In this document: positions 34,772 to 44,335 of the stretch, in pieces
How the letters are laid out: each line of letters starts with the position of its first letter
Numbering within the stretch: position 1 is the stretch's first letter
DNA from: Pandoraea bronchicola
GTDB taxonomy: Bacteria > Pseudomonadota > Gammaproteobacteria > Burkholderiales > Burkholderiaceae
DNA: 64,000 bases
Assembly: GCF_902459805.1 (NCBI RefSeq)
Contig: NZ_CABPST010000003.1
Location: 124,001 to 188,000, forward strand
Direction: 5' to 3'
Notes under the pieces: generated by a model
Databases searched by the model: none
Told to the model about the DNA's origin: nothing
Seen by the model: the letters and a program-made list of their open reading frames with translations, nothing else
Translations under genes and position numbers: made by a program

Positions 34772-35959
34772 TTAGAAGAGTGGCATTTGCGGGTCAACAT
34801 TACCGGCAGCGTCGGTCTGCCCTTGTCGTTGACCGGCAGGTGCCGGCTGCCGACGTGAATTCATTGCGCTTCGTCCGCCGTCAACGGTGGATGCCGCAGG
34901 CTCCGGGACTTTGAACTGATCGTTGCGCAATGGCGGTCTGGCCTGATTGAGTCCCAATTTGCGGGCTGCGAGATGGAAACGCTGACGGATCAACTCGGCG
35001 TGCAAACCCGCGCCTCGCATACGTGTGCCGAATTCGGAACTGTTGTGTTTGCCGTCGCGCACCTGCTCGATCAGGCTCATGACGTGGCGTGCCCGCATCG
35101 GGTAATGGACTTCCAGCCAGTCGACAAAAACGTCGTGAACCTCACGCGGCAGTCTCAACATCACATAGGCCGCGTACGTTGCGCCGGCCTCCGCCGCGGT
35201 CGTCAATACCCGTTCGATGTCGAAATCGGTCAATGCCGGCACGATCGGCGCCACGATAACCCCGGTCGGTATGCCTGCCTCAGTCAGCTTGCGTATGGCT
35301 TCGATGCGGCGCGAAGGCGTATTGGCGCGCGGTTCCATTTTGCGGGCGATGTCGGCATCGAGCGTGCCCACTGAAATGAAAACGCGGGCCAGCCCACGTT
35401 GCGCCATGCGCGACAGGATATCGATGTCCCGTGTGACCAACGCCGATTTCGTCGTGATACCGACCGGATGGCCGAAGCGCTCCAGCACTTCGAGCACGCT
35501 TCGCGTGATGCGGTACTCGCGCTCGATGGGTTGATACGGGTCGGTGTTTGCGCCGAGTGCGAGCAGGGCGGGTTGATAGCCGCGTTTGCGTAGTTCGGCG
35601 TCGAGACGCTCGGCGGCATTGTGCTTCGCATAGAGGCGTGTTTCGAAGTCGAGTCCCGGGGACAGCCCGAGGTAGGCGTGCGTGGGGCGTGCGAAGCAAT
35701 AGGTGCAACCGTGTTCGCAGCCTCGGTACGGGTTGATCGAACGATCGAACGGGATGTCTGGCGATTGGTTGCGCGAGATGATCGTCCGAGCGTTCTCCAG
35801 CGCGACTTGCGTCACGAACTTGACCTCACATTCTTGGGCCGCGTCTGATTCATGGCGCGTTTCGTCGCTTTCGCGGCGGAACTCGGAATAGCGGGATTCG
35901 AGATTGGCGGTGGCGCCCCGGCCTTTGCGCGACGGGGGCGGCGCGAATGAGGAAGCCAT
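34772..35959 (-). CDS. Radical SAM protein of the PA0069 family (SplB-like)
   Basis: 395 residues. The radical SAM cluster motif is RGCEHGCTYCFARPTHAY (C-x3-C-x2-C) near residue 82, after a charged N-terminal extension and the family sequence INPYRGCEHG. The barrel continues with LALGANTDPYQPIERE and ITTKSALVTRD. It is related to spore photoproduct lyase, but the substrate of this subfamily is unknown. The Gln/Pro-rich C-terminus ends MPLF. A LexA-type box lies 67 bases upstream, suggesting a role in DNA damage. Confidence 0.88.
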   Translation of the reverse strand: MASSFAPPPSRKGRGATANLESRYSEFRRESDETRHESDAAQECEVKFVTQVALENARTIISRNQSPDIPFDRSINPYRGCEHGCTYCFARPTHAYLGLSPGLDFETRLYAKHNAAERLDAELRKRGYQPALLALGANTDPYQPIEREYRITRSVLEVLERFGHPVGITTKSALVTRDIDILSRMAQRGLARVFISVGTLDADIARKMEPRANTPSRRIEAIRKLTEAGIPTGVIVAPIVPALTDFDIERVLTTAAEAGATYAAYVMLRLPREVHDVFVDWLEVHYPMRARHVMSLIEQVRDGKHNSSEFGTRMRGAGLHAELIRQRFHLAARKLGLNQARPPLRNDQFKVPEPAASTVDGGRSAMNSRRQPAPAGQRQGQTDAAGNVDPQMPLF

Positions 35960-36025
35960 GGCTCGTCTCCTTGGTGGCTGTCGGGGGCACGAATGCGGGG
36001 CATCCGCGAGGGATGCGGGTCATTA

Positions 36026-36045
36026 TACTGTGTTTTTATACAGTA
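36026..36045. promoter_or_regulatory. LexA-type SOS box 2
   Basis: TACTGT-GTTTTTAT-ACAGTA, a full match to CTGT-N8-ACAG with outer TA pairs, positioned to control the radical SAM gene starting at 35959. It has the same hexamer arms as box 1 at 18139. Confidence 0.75.
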
Positions 36046-36150
36046 TTCGAGCGGGAGACAAGCATGCTTGCAATCGGACTGGAATATGCGACGGATTGGT
36101 CCTGGCGCGTGGCCTCGGCCTGCTGGACGTGCTGGAGACGCTATGTGCGC

Positions 36151-37083
36151 TTAAGCGCCGCTTTCCGGCGGAAAGGGAGGCAAATAGGGGGCGATGGCGT
36201 GTGCGATGGCGTCGAGCGCGGCGTTGTCCGCATTCGGCCGTTGACGAGCGAGGTGAATGGCGCGAAGCGTGAGGAGCGAGTACAGCGTGGCGTGATTGCC
36301 GCCCAAAGAAGCAAGCGCTTCCGTGTGACGCGCGACGATCCCGGCATCGCCGCGCGATACCGGGCCGGCAAGTGCGCCGGAGAGCCCGCGCTCGCGAGCT
36401 GCGTTGAGGGTACCCATGACGAGCGGCCACATCGCTTCCTGCGCGTCGTTTTCGGGCATGCCGATCGCTTTCCACAACTGGGTGGCTTCGTCGAGCAGGC
36501 AAAGCAGAAAACTGGCGGCATAGTTGGCGCCTGCGTGATAGCGCATTCGCTGACCGGGCGGGATCGACAGGGCACGGCAGCCGATGGCGCCGGCAAGGCC
36601 ATGCAATGCACCGTTCAGTGGTGCGTCAGCTTCAATGGTGACTGCACTGCCGGACATGCGCGCCGCGTCGTCGTCAAGTCCCGCGAAGAGAAACAGCGGA
36701 TGGAAGCCGCCGATCTGCGCACCATGCTGCGCCGCAGGGGCGAGCAACTCGACCTCGGACGCGCCGCTGCAATGCACCAGCGCCTGACCGGTCTGCGGGG
36801 TGAGATGCGCGGCACACGTGGCGATGGCATCGTCGGGAACCGTCAGGAAAACCAGATCGGCGTGCGAGAAGACCGTATTCATGTCTTGCGCCCGGTGAAT
36901 CGGCAATGCCTCGCAACCCGGCAGCGCAGACGCGATGCGCTGCGCGGCCTCGACGCGCCGGCTGGCGACTGCTGTCACGCGATAACCAGCACGGTCGGCG
37001 GCGCTCGCAAGGGCGCGAGCGACGCGGCCGGCACCGATGAAACCCAGTGTCGGCCGGTGGGGGGTGGCAGCAGGCGTTGTCAC
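36151..37083 (-). CDS. Rossmann-fold and DUF2520 domain protein
   Basis: 310 residues. The N-terminal NAD(P) fold has TLGFIGAGRVARALA; the middle HCSGASEVELLAPAAQ and GGFHPLFLFAG are typical of the Rossmann-like/DUF2520 family, distantly related to ketopantoate and 6-phosphogluconate dehydrogenases. MRYHAGANYAASFLLCLL opens the helical C-terminal domain. The reaction is unknown. It ends 192 bases before the radical SAM start and begins just downstream of the TM2 gene (9-base gap), probably the same transcription unit. Confidence 0.87.
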   Translation of the reverse strand: MTTPAATPHRPTLGFIGAGRVARALASAADRAGYRVTAVASRRVEAAQRIASALPGCEALPIHRAQDMNTVFSHADLVFLTVPDDAIATCAAHLTPQTGQALVHCSGASEVELLAPAAQHGAQIGGFHPLFLFAGLDDDAARMSGSAVTIEADAPLNGALHGLAGAIGCRALSIPPGQRMRYHAGANYAASFLLCLLDEATQLWKAIGMPENDAQEAMWPLVMGTLNAARERGLSGALAGPVSRGDAGIVARHTEALASLGGNHATLYSLLTLRAIHLARQRPNADNAALDAIAHAIAPYLPPFPPESGA

Positions 37084-37092
37084 GGCGGCGTG

Positions 37093-37542
37093 TTACTGCG
37101 ACAGCCGGTTGGGCGTGTCGTGCGTTTCGAAATAGGTCTGAAACGCAACGGCGAGGCCGACCATCATCGACATCGCACCGACGAACAGCGACACGCTGAC
37201 AATAATGACGGCGATCCAGCCCGAATGCGATTTATGCCCAGCGCGGCTGTTGAACTGGGCATCCCAGCGCTCGTCGGGACGAAGTCCGTAGACGATGGCT
37301 GCGAGGAACGCCGAGAAGAGCGAGATGGCGCCGAGAATCGTGAGAATCCACCCCGCAGGCGAACGCAGTTCGCTTGTCACCAAAAGCGCCCAGCCTGCCA
37401 CGCCGCATGCCGATCCCACGATATGGGCCCAGCCGAAGCGGTCTCGCAAACCGTACAGATAGAAGCGATGCAAGCCGAGCGTGCCGAACAGCATGGCCAG
37501 GCCGGCGGTCAGGGTCTTGGATTTGTAGGCGACTGCGTTCAT
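37093..37542 (-). CDS. TM2-domain membrane protein
   Basis: 149 residues. The TM2 motif occupies residues 10-75: KTLTAGLAMLFGTLGLHRFY, then YLYGLRDRFGWAHI, with a DRF-like turn between two helices. Two more helices follow (LTILGAISLFSAFLAAIVYG and WIAVIIVSVSLFVGAM). Role unknown; such proteins are often in envelope stress gene sets. It lies between the META lipoprotein and the DUF2520 gene with 9-base gaps on both sides. Confidence 0.85.
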   Translation of the reverse strand: MNAVAYKSKTLTAGLAMLFGTLGLHRFYLYGLRDRFGWAHIVGSACGVAGWALLVTSELRSPAGWILTILGAISLFSAFLAAIVYGLRPDERWDAQFNSRAGHKSHSGWIAVIIVSVSLFVGAMSMMVGLAVAFQTYFETHDTPNRLSQ

Positions 37543-37551
37543 CTGGAATGG

Positions 37552-38364
37552 TTATCGGGCAGGCGTTTCGCGAATGACTTCGACGAGCGTCCAGCGCATG
37601 CTCGAAGCGTCGGCGGGCGGATTGGCGACAGGTTCGCCGTGAATTTTCACGCGGTATTCTACGCCGGGCTTCCACTCGAATCCATCGATGTGGGCATACC
37701 AGAGTTCCCACTGCGATTTGCCGGAATCGTCGGCATTGCGCACGCGCAGACACTTGCGCGGCGCGACGCCCACGCAATCCGCCATTTGCGAATCGACATC
37801 GATGACGCGGTCTTCCGTCTTGACGGCGGCGCCGGTGCTTGCGACCGGACGATTGAGCAACGTTTGCGACGCGTAGGTCAGCGTTTCACCGTTCGATGCG
37901 CTCAGAATCAACTGCGTGTCGCGGCGTTCGAAGCGAGTGACAAGGGGAAGTGTCTTCAGATAGCGGTCTTCGAACGCCATGGAGTCGGGGCAGGCCATCC
38001 GAGTGGCGGCCGGGGCCTTGAGGCTGACGCTTCCATTGGCCGGGCCAACCGTATATTGACCGAAGATCCGGTTGCATCCGCCCGTGCCCGAGAACGCACC
38101 CTTGTCGTTAAATGTCAGGTTGATCGTGCGGCCCTCCGGCAGGCTAGGAACGTCGCTCGCGCCTTCCCATTTCACCAGTTGCCAAGTGCCGAGAATATCG
38201 GCCGGCGTCGTTGCCGCGGCAGTGGCGCCGGACGTCTCCGATGGCGGCGTGGCGCCGCCTCCCGAGGGGGCGGCACAGCCGGCCAGCATCGCAGCCGGTA
38301 CCAGCAGGGTCGCCATATATGAAGCAAAGGAGGACGGCAGGAACGAGAGTAGGCGTTGGGTCAT
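37552..38364 (-). CDS. META and DUF4377 domain lipoprotein
   Basis: 270 residues from ATG 38364. Signal with lipobox AMLAGC (Cys near residue 29), then an Ala/Thr-rich linker. A META/HslJ domain (residues about 55-165: GTWQLVKWEG, FSGTGGCNRIFGQYTV) is followed by a DUF4377 domain (WELWYAHIDGFEWKPGVEY). META proteins in other bacteria link to heat-shock and novobiocin tolerance; the fused form is common in Burkholderiales. The ribosome site is weak, but the lipoprotein N-terminus fixes the start. It is an outer- or inner-membrane-anchored periplasmic protein by prediction. Confidence 0.87.
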   Translation of the reverse strand: MTQRLLSFLPSSFASYMATLLVPAAMLAGCAAPSGGGATPPSETSGATAAATTPADILGTWQLVKWEGASDVPSLPEGRTINLTFNDKGAFSGTGGCNRIFGQYTVGPANGSVSLKAPAATRMACPDSMAFEDRYLKTLPLVTRFERRDTQLILSASNGETLTYASQTLLNRPVASTGAAVKTEDRVIDVDSQMADCVGVAPRKCLRVRNADDSGKSQWELWYAHIDGFEWKPGVEYRVKIHGEPVANPPADASSMRWTLVEVIRETPAR

Positions 38365-38552
38365 GATCTTGTGTCGACGTAGTTGCGAAGGTGGCAGGGA
38401 CGGCGGAAAAGTCGCGACGGACGAGGGCGGAGATGTCCGAACGGCGCCGTGAGTGCCGTGAAAGATTGACCGGACAGGGAGCGGGACAGTTCCTTGCGTA
38501 GTCTTTGCTGCCGGATGACTGAAACGGTGCCCGGGCGGGTCATCAGGATGCC

Positions 38553-39758
38553 TCACGGTTTCCGGTAGGTGATGCGATAAATGGCACCTGCATGGTCGTC
38601 ACTGATGAGCAGAGAGCCGTCTGGCAAGGTGAGGAGATCGACCGGACGGCCCCAGACCGATTCGTCGTCACCCAACCAGCCTTGCGCGAATATCTCCTGC
38701 TTCACGACATTGCCCTTGGTATCTAGCACGACGCGTACTACCCGGTAGCCAACTTTGCGGCTTCGGTTCCAGGAGCCATGCTCGGCGATAAAGATGCTGC
38801 CACGATAGTCCTCCGGGAACTGCTTGCCGGTATAGAACTTCATGCCAAGCGCAGCAACGTGAGCGCCGAGCTTTGCCATTGGCGGTGTGAAGGCCGAGCA
38901 GCGCTTCTCCCGTCCGAATTCCGGGTCGGCGACGTCGCCGGCATGGCAGTAGGGGAAACCGAAGTGTTCTCCAACCCGCGTGAGCCGGTTGAGTTCGTCG
39001 TCGGGAACGTCATCCCCGAGCAGGTCTCGGCCGTTATCCGTGAACCAAAGGGTGTGGGTCCCGGGTTGCCAGTCGAACCCCACGGTGTTGCGCACGCCGC
39101 GAGCGACGACGCGCCAGTCCGTGCCGTCCGGCTTCATGCTGCCGATCATCGCGTAGCGGTTCTCGTCGCGCTTGCAAACATTGCAGGGCGCCCCGACGCC
39201 CACATAGAGACGTTGATCGGGGCCGAATGCGATGTACCGCCAGCCGTGATGACTCTCGCTCGGCAGCTTGTCATAGACGACGGCCGGTTTGCCGGGATTG
39301 TCCAGGCGGTTCTCGATGTCGTCGAGTTTGACAATGTCCGACACCGCAGAGATATAGAGTGCGCCGTTGCGCATGGCCACCCCCACGGGCATGTTCAACC
39401 CGGAGGCCACGGTTCTGACTTTTGCGGCGTAGGCGCGAGACGGGTCAAGCGTGATGGCATAAACGTCGCCTTGCGCCCGGCTGCCGACGAACAGCGTGCC
39501 TTTCGGGCCCAGTACCATCCCCCGGGCGCCGGGCACCTGATCCGAGAGGACTTCCACGTAAAAGCCTGGGGGAAGGGTAAGGCGTTCGATGGGAAGGGCG
39601 TCGCGTGCGGTCGCGAGTTGGGGCGCGAGCGCTATTGCTGTGCCGATAAAGCGGCCGACCTGACGCGCATATTGAGCGAGGCGACTGACTCGTACGCTGA
39701 TGCGTATTGGCCTTTGCGGCCGGAGAGGGTGTTGCCATCCATCGAGAAATCGTCGCAT
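38553..39758 (-). CDS. PQQ-type sugar dehydrogenase / sorbosone dehydrogenase family protein
   Basis: About 401 residues forming a six-bladed propeller. After a basic N-terminus and a hydrophobic export segment (VGRFIGTAIALAPQLATA) come LTLPPGFYVEVLSDQVPGAR, LPSESHHGWRYIAFGPDQRL (catalytic His region), GVGAPCNVCKRDENRY with a likely disulfide, and WFTDNGRDLLGDD. The family oxidises aldoses with PQQ, but many members are uncharacterised. ATG 39758 has GGAG ten bases before it; ATG 39791 has no site. It faces the rpsP operon divergently. Confidence 0.84.
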   Translation of the reverse strand: MRRFLDGWQHPLRPQRPIRISVRVSRLAQYARQVGRFIGTAIALAPQLATARDALPIERLTLPPGFYVEVLSDQVPGARGMVLGPKGTLFVGSRAQGDVYAITLDPSRAYAAKVRTVASGLNMPVGVAMRNGALYISAVSDIVKLDDIENRLDNPGKPAVVYDKLPSESHHGWRYIAFGPDQRLYVGVGAPCNVCKRDENRYAMIGSMKPDGTDWRVVARGVRNTVGFDWQPGTHTLWFTDNGRDLLGDDVPDDELNRLTRVGEHFGFPYCHAGDVADPEFGREKRCSAFTPPMAKLGAHVAALGMKFYTGKQFPEDYRGSIFIAEHGSWNRSRKVGYRVVRVVLDTKGNVVKQEIFAQGWLGDDESVWGRPVDLLTLPDGSLLISDDHAGAIYRITYRKP

Positions 39759-39885
39759 GCCGGACTCGCTCCGCTCACAGGATGGGTGCATTGTAGACCA
39801 GTGCCAGTGGGGGCCGATGCCCCCCGTATCGCCAGCCTAATCAGGAAGCGACTCGCCGGGATCTAGCCGGTGCCGGGGGAAGTGT

Positions 39886-39914
39886 TTGTTTTGACGAGGG
39901 TTTTGCGCTATAAT
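39886..39914 (+). promoter_or_regulatory. Sigma-70 promoter of the rpsP operon
   Basis: TTGTTT, a 17-base spacer, then TATAAT, placed so that transcription starts about 40 bases before rpsP. The perfect -10 and spacing suit a strong ribosomal protein promoter. Confidence 0.7.
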
Positions 39915-39959
39915 CACGCGTTTTCTGTCCGAACACTTCTGGATTCACAAGGATTTATT

Positions 39960-40211
39960 ATGGTCGTTATCCGCCTGGCTCGCGGCGGCGCGAAGAAGCG
40001 CCCGTTCTACAACATCGTTGCAACCGACTCGCGTAACCGTCGCGATGGCCGCTTCATCGAGCGTATTGGCTTCTACAACCCGGTCGCTGCCGAAGGCACG
40101 GAAGGTCTGCGTATTGCTCAAGACCGTCTGACCTACTGGCAAGGCGTTGGCGCACAACTGTCGCCGACCGTGGCTCGTCTGATCAAGCAAGGCGCCAAGG
40201 CTGCTGCCTAA
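39960..40211 (+). CDS. rpsP: 30S ribosomal protein S16
   Basis: 83 residues starting [20 protein letters not shown] and including [17 protein letters not shown], the standard S16 sequence, which binds 16S rRNA in the body of the small subunit. ATG 39960 is within AAGGATTTATTATG. First gene of rpsP-rimM-trmD-rplS. Confidence 0.98.
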   Translation: MVVIRLARGGAKKRPFYNIVATDSRNRRDGRFIERIGFYNPVAAEGTEGLRIAQDRLTYWQGVGAQLSPTVARLIKQGAKAAA

Positions 40212-40342
40212 GCGCGCTTCAGCTAGTCGAGCTGTACGCATTGCTGTCGGTTTGCCGGCGGCATGAGAATTGAACGGCGGTGCCTGTTCCTGAGTGATCA
40301 GGAGCAGGCGCCGCCGTGTGTTCGTCACAACGTTGGATTGGC

Positions 40343-40993
40343 ATGGTTCGTTCCGCTCGACCCGCCCGTGAGCGGGTACCGCTGAAAATCGGTGCTGAGG
40401 CACGGCGTGCCGCTGGCATGCGTGCAGAGCAGGTGCTCGCTCCGGTGACCGAAGTGCCCGACGATCTCGTCGAGCTGGGTTATATCGGCGACGCCTACGG
40501 CATTCGCGGCTGGATCAAGGTGCAGCCGCACACGGGCAAGGGCGAAGGGCTCTTGGCCGCAGAATGCTGGTATTTCCGTCGTCCCGGCGAGTCCGCCTAC
40601 ACCCAGGCCAACGTGCTCCACAGTCGGGGGCATTCCGGCACGGTCGTCGCGCAGTTGCGCGGCAGCGACAGCCGGACTGCCGCCGAGGCGCTCAAAGGCC
40701 TTCAGGTCTGGGTGTCACGCAGTGCGTTTCCGGCGGCTGGCGAAGACGAGTTCTACTGGGTGGACCTGATCGGTGCCCAGGTAACGAATTTGCAGGACGA
40801 ATCGCTGGGTAAGGTCGTCGGTTTGCTCGATAACGGCGTGCACACTGTGTTGCGTGTCGTCTACGACGTACCCGCCGTCGACGATAAGCCGGCGAAGACC
40901 GCCGAGCGGTTGATCCCGTTCGTGGGCCAATATGTGCAGACCGTCGATATCGAGGGTGGGCGCATTGTGGCCGACTGGGGTCTCGATTACTGA
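40343..40993 (+). CDS. rimM: Ribosome maturation factor RimM
   Basis: About 216 residues. The RimM N-terminal barrel (LGYIGDAYGIRGWIKVQPHT) is followed by the PRC-barrel C-terminal domain (FYWVDLIGAQV and RLIPFVGQYVQTVD). It binds S19 and assists 30S head assembly. The start is uncertain: ATG 40343 has GGAT upstream, ATG 40418 is further in, and GTG 40316 gives a longer form; the first 45 residues are basic and not conserved. It lies 131 bases after rpsP. Confidence 0.94.
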   Translation: MVRSARPARERVPLKIGAEARRAAGMRAEQVLAPVTEVPDDLVELGYIGDAYGIRGWIKVQPHTGKGEGLLAAECWYFRRPGESAYTQANVLHSRGHSGTVVAQLRGSDSRTAAEALKGLQVWVSRSAFPAAGEDEFYWVDLIGAQVTNLQDESLGKVVGLLDNGVHTVLRVVYDVPAVDDKPAKTAERLIPFVGQYVQTVDIEGGRIVADWGLDY

Positions 40994-41053
40994 GATACCG
41001 ATTGATCGCCCGGTCGTTGTTGCGTCCGGGCACCTCTGGACGGAACCGGTTTG

Positions 41054-41824
41054 ATGCAGTTTGACGTCGTCACGCTCTTTCCCGAGATGTTTCGGGCACT
41101 GACCGACTGGGGCGTCACCAGCCGGGCGCTCAAGCAGTCGCGCTACGGTCTGCGGTTTTGGAATCCGCGTGATTTTACGCACAACAACTACCGCACGATC
41201 GACGATCGGCCATATGGCGGCGGCCCCGGCATGGTCATGCTTGCCAAGCCGCTTGACGATGCGATCAGTGCAGCGAAAGCCGCGCAGGCGGAAGCCGGTG
41301 TGCCGCGTGGTCGCGTGTTGTTGATGTCGCCGCAGGGCAAGCCGCTCACGCATCGTCGGGTTGTCGAGTTGCGCGAACAGGAGCAGGGACTGATTCTGCT
41401 CTGTGGCCGCTACGAAGCGATCGATCAACGGTTGATTGATCGGGTGGTGGACGAAGAGGTCAGTGTTGGCGATTTCGTTTTGTCAGGGGGGGAGTTGCCC
41501 GCCATGGCATTGATGGACTCGCTGATCCGGTTGTTGCCGGGCGCGCTCAATGACGCGCAGTCGGCCGAGCAGGACAGTTTCGTGAATGGACTGCTCGATT
41601 GCCCGCATTACACGCGACCGGAAGAGTACGAAGGTGTGCGCGTGCCCGACGTGCTGCTGGGCGGGCACCACGCTGAGATTGAAAAATGGCGGCGCCGCGA
41701 GGCGTTGACCAATACCTGGCGCAAGCGTCCCGATCTGATCGAGAGCGCGCGTGCCAACGGATTGCTCAGTCGTGCCGATGAGGCATGGCTGGCAAGCCTG
41801 CGGGTCGATACGTCGGCCAAGTAG
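41054..41824 (+). CDS. trmD: tRNA (guanine-N1-)-methyltransferase
   Basis: 256 residues; methylates G37 of tRNAs using AdoMet and so prevents frameshifting. [20 protein letters not shown] is the family start, [14 protein letters not shown] and [12 protein letters not shown] follow, and the trefoil-knot AdoMet site is [14 protein letters not shown] with [34 protein letters not shown] closes it. ATG 41054 follows GGAACCGG. Confidence 0.97.
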   Translation: MQFDVVTLFPEMFRALTDWGVTSRALKQSRYGLRFWNPRDFTHNNYRTIDDRPYGGGPGMVMLAKPLDDAISAAKAAQAEAGVPRGRVLLMSPQGKPLTHRRVVELREQEQGLILLCGRYEAIDQRLIDRVVDEEVSVGDFVLSGGELPAMALMDSLIRLLPGALNDAQSAEQDSFVNGLLDCPHYTRPEEYEGVRVPDVLLGGHHAEIEKWRRREALTNTWRKRPDLIESARANGLLSRADEAWLASLRVDTSAK

Positions 41825-41928
41825 GCAACGGGTGTCGTCATGGGGACGGCATTCGGTTTGAACCCATCCTCTGTCGGGGCCGGCCATGCCGGTATATAAC
41901 GCCGATACGATGGCACAAGGAGTGGTAA

Positions 41929-42318
41929 ATGAATCTGATCGCCAAGATCGAGCAGGAAGAAATCGCGCGTCTGACCGCGAACAAGACGATCCCCGACTTC
42001 GCCCCGGGCGACACCGTGATCGTCAACGTGAACGTTGTGGAAGGCACGCGCAAGCGTGTGCAGGCTTACGAAGGCGTCGTGATCGCCAAGCGTAACCGCG
42101 GCCTGAACTCGGCGTTCATCGTTCGCAAGATTTCGTCGGGTGAAGGCGTTGAGCGTACGTTCCAGACGTACTCGCCGCTGATCGCCAGCATCGAAGTCAA
42201 GCGTCGTGGTGATGTTCGCCGCGCCAAGCTGTACTACCTGCGCGAGCGTTCGGGCAAGTCGGCACGTATCAAGGAAAAGCTCTCGTTCAAGAGCAAGACC
42301 ACGGCTGCTGCCGAGTAA
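41929..42318 (+). CDS. rplS: 50S ribosomal protein L19
   Basis: 129 residues, at the subunit interface of the ribosome. [20 protein letters not shown] and [18 protein letters not shown] are standard L19. AAGGAG precedes the ATG by eight bases. Last gene of the operon, followed by a strong terminator. Confidence 0.98.
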   Translation: MNLIAKIEQEEIARLTANKTIPDFAPGDTVIVNVNVVEGTRKRVQAYEGVVIAKRNRGLNSAFIVRKISSGEGVERTFQTYSPLIASIEVKRRGDVRRAKLYYLRERSGKSARIKEKLSFKSKTTAAAE

Positions 42319-42374
42319 GTCGGACGCCGCTACGCCTGACCACCTCGTGGCCGGGCGCAGCCAAAGCCGCATGG

Positions 42375-42401
42375 AAAAAGCACCCTTCGGGGTGCTTTTT
42401 T
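42375..42401 (+). terminator. Rho-independent terminator of the rpsP-rplS operon
   Basis: GCACCC-TTCG-GGGTGC with flanking A5 and T6 runs. Confidence 0.95.
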
Positions 42402-42551
42402 CATTGTGCCGCACCGCACCGATTCGAATGCGGCGGCGCGTCATCGCTATCGATGGCTGGGAATTGCCATGGGGTTGGCATTTTCTTCGTGTGTACGCAT
42501 TTTTAGCTTCCTCGCTAAAATAGCGAAGTTCTTCCTCGTTCAAAGGTCTAC

Positions 42552-43238
42552 GTGGCGCCACCTCTTATCCTGCATCCTGAAGCGTTACCCATCGTCTCGA
42601 CGGGCGAAGGGGAGCCCGCGGTGCCGGCGCAGCGGTTGACCCCCGAAGCGTTACGAGACCGCCTTGCCAGCCCGCCGATCTGGACGCCGGAATCGGGCGC
42701 TGTCGAACTTGTCTCCCCGTCGCTGTTCACGCCACGTGCCGCTGCCGTGCTAGTGCCGCTGGTCATGCGTCCGCATGGCACCACGGTATTGCTGACCCGG
42801 CGAACGCAGCATCTCAGCACACACGCGGGACAGGTGAGTTTCCCCGGCGGCAGTCGCGAGCCCGATGACCCCACGCCGATTGCCACCGCCTTGCGCGAGT
42901 CGCGAGAGGAGATCGGGCTGGATTCGGGGGCGGTGGAAGTGATCGGCAGCTTGCCTGACTACGTCACCGGGACGGGCTTTCGCGTTGCTCCGGTCGTGGG
43001 CCTGGTCAAGCCTCCGTTTGATCTCGTGGCCGACGCGGGCGAGGTGGACGAGATTTTCGAGGTCCCGCTCGATTTCCTGATGAACCCCGCGCATCATCAG
43101 ATTCGTGTCTTCAACTATCAAGTGGGCGAGCGCCGTTTTTATGCGATGCCTTATCCGAAGCCGACGGGTGGTGAGTATTTCATCTGGGGGGCGACGGCCG
43201 GCATGCTGCGTAACTTCTATCAACTTCTGCGGGCCTGA
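42552..43238 (+). CDS. Nudix CoA pyrophosphatase (NudL type)
   Basis: 228 residues from GTG 42552 with AAAGG five bases upstream. The Nudix box is FPGGSREPDDPTPIATALRE followed by SREEIGL, and LLTRRTQHLSTHAGQVSFPG just before it is the NudL/UPF0035 signature specific for CoA. It hydrolyses CoA and acyl-CoA to phosphopantetheine and 3',5'-ADP. It lies 150 bases after the L19 terminator and before the CobD-like gene. Confidence 0.92.
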   Translation: MAPPLILHPEALPIVSTGEGEPAVPAQRLTPEALRDRLASPPIWTPESGAVELVSPSLFTPRAAAVLVPLVMRPHGTTVLLTRRTQHLSTHAGQVSFPGGSREPDDPTPIATALRESREEIGLDSGAVEVIGSLPDYVTGTGFRVAPVVGLVKPPFDLVADAGEVDEIFEVPLDFLMNPAHHQIRVFNYQVGERRFYAMPYPKPTGGEYFIWGATAGMLRNFYQLLRA

Positions 43239-43373
43239 CGCGAAAGGCGAATCGTTTTCGCGAATTGTCTGCTCGAATGGTGAAGTGAGTGCGTCGCAAA
43301 GGCGCTAGGGGCGGGCATTCGCGAGAAGCTGTGCTATCGTTACACCATTCCGTCTGGTGATCTGAACGCACGC

Positions 43374-44312
43374 ATGACATTCTTTTCGGTACTCCTCGCG
43401 CTGATCCTCGAGCAGGTGCGTGCGCTCTCCACGCAAAACCCGATCTACAACCTGATTCGCTCCCACGCGACCCACACGTCGCAGACCTTTGATGCGGGGC
43501 AGCCGCGTCATGGCGTGCTGGCTTGGCTGGTCGTGGTGTTGCCATTTGTACTGGCGGTCGGCGTTATCTACTACCTGCTCATGCGGGTCAACATTTTCCT
43601 GGGCTTCGCGTGGAATGTGTTCATCGTGTATCTGACGATGGGCTTCCGGCAGTTCAGTCATTATTTCACCGACATTCACGTTGCGTTGAACAACGACAAC
43701 GTGAACGAAGCGCGTGAGATTCTGCGTCAGTGGATCGGTATCGACACGGTCGACATGCCGGTGGACGAGATCGTGCGGCATACGCTGCTGCATGCGGTCA
43801 TTGCTTCGCATCGCCACGTATTCGGCGTGTTCTTCTGGTTCCTGATGCCGGTCGGTCCGGCGGGGGCGGTGCTATACCGCCTCGCGGAATATCTGTCGCG
43901 CCGCTGGACGGAAAACGTGCCGGATCGCAGCCCGGCATTCGGTGCATTCGCACGTAAGGCGTTCTATGTGATCGACTGGGTACCGGCGCGATTGACGGCC
44001 ATCGGATTCGCGATCGTCGGTAACTTTGAAGACGCGATCTACGCATGGCGTCACTACGCAAAGCAGTGGCCGAACGAAAACGAAGGCATTCTGCTGGCGG
44101 CCGGTAGCGGTGCGCTCGGCGCGCGACTCACCGGGCCGCTGGCGGAGGTCTCCAGCGTCGACGCACTCAATCAAGGCGACGACGCGGTTCTGCCGGTCGG
44201 CAGCGAGTGCACGCCTCGCACGCTTCAGGCGGCGGTGGGTCTGGTGTGGCGGGCCGTCCTGCTGTGGATGCTGCTGCTGTTGCTGCTGACCCTCGCCGTC
44301 TGGCTGGGCTGA
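43374..44312 (+). CDS. CobD/CbiB-family membrane protein
   Basis: 312 residues with about five membrane helices: at 48-70 (LAWLVVVLPFVLAVGVIYYL), near 75-90, near 150-175 and at the C-terminus (LLWMLLLLLLTLAVWLG). DRSPAFGAFARKAFYVIDWV and PARLTAIGFAIVGNFEDAIY match the CobD/CbiB family, though cobalamin genes are not nearby. In Burkholderiaceae this stand-alone homologue is conserved next to rsgA, so it may have a different job from adenosylcobinamide phosphate synthesis (AmpE-like regulation is one idea). Confidence 0.85.
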   Translation: MTFFSVLLALILEQVRALSTQNPIYNLIRSHATHTSQTFDAGQPRHGVLAWLVVVLPFVLAVGVIYYLLMRVNIFLGFAWNVFIVYLTMGFRQFSHYFTDIHVALNNDNVNEAREILRQWIGIDTVDMPVDEIVRHTLLHAVIASHRHVFGVFFWFLMPVGPAGAVLYRLAEYLSRRWTENVPDRSPAFGAFARKAFYVIDWVPARLTAIGFAIVGNFEDAIYAWRHYAKQWPNENEGILLAAGSGALGARLTGPLAEVSSVDALNQGDDAVLPVGSECTPRTLQAAVGLVWRAVLLWMLLLLLLTLAVWLG

Positions 44313-44335
44313 CGTTCAAGCAACTGCCGCTCATA

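Noticed and set aside
36064-36150. A start codon with GGGAG just right of LexA box 2, suggesting a divergent SOS gene
   Set aside because: The frame runs straight into the antisense of the DUF2520 gene and shows no protein-like pattern; a tiny peptide cannot be excluded but is not supported.
35947-38322. A 791-codon plus-strand frame opposite the DUF2520, TM2 and META genes
   Set aside because: The opposite strand carries recognisable families; the frame has antisense-like composition and no ribosome site.
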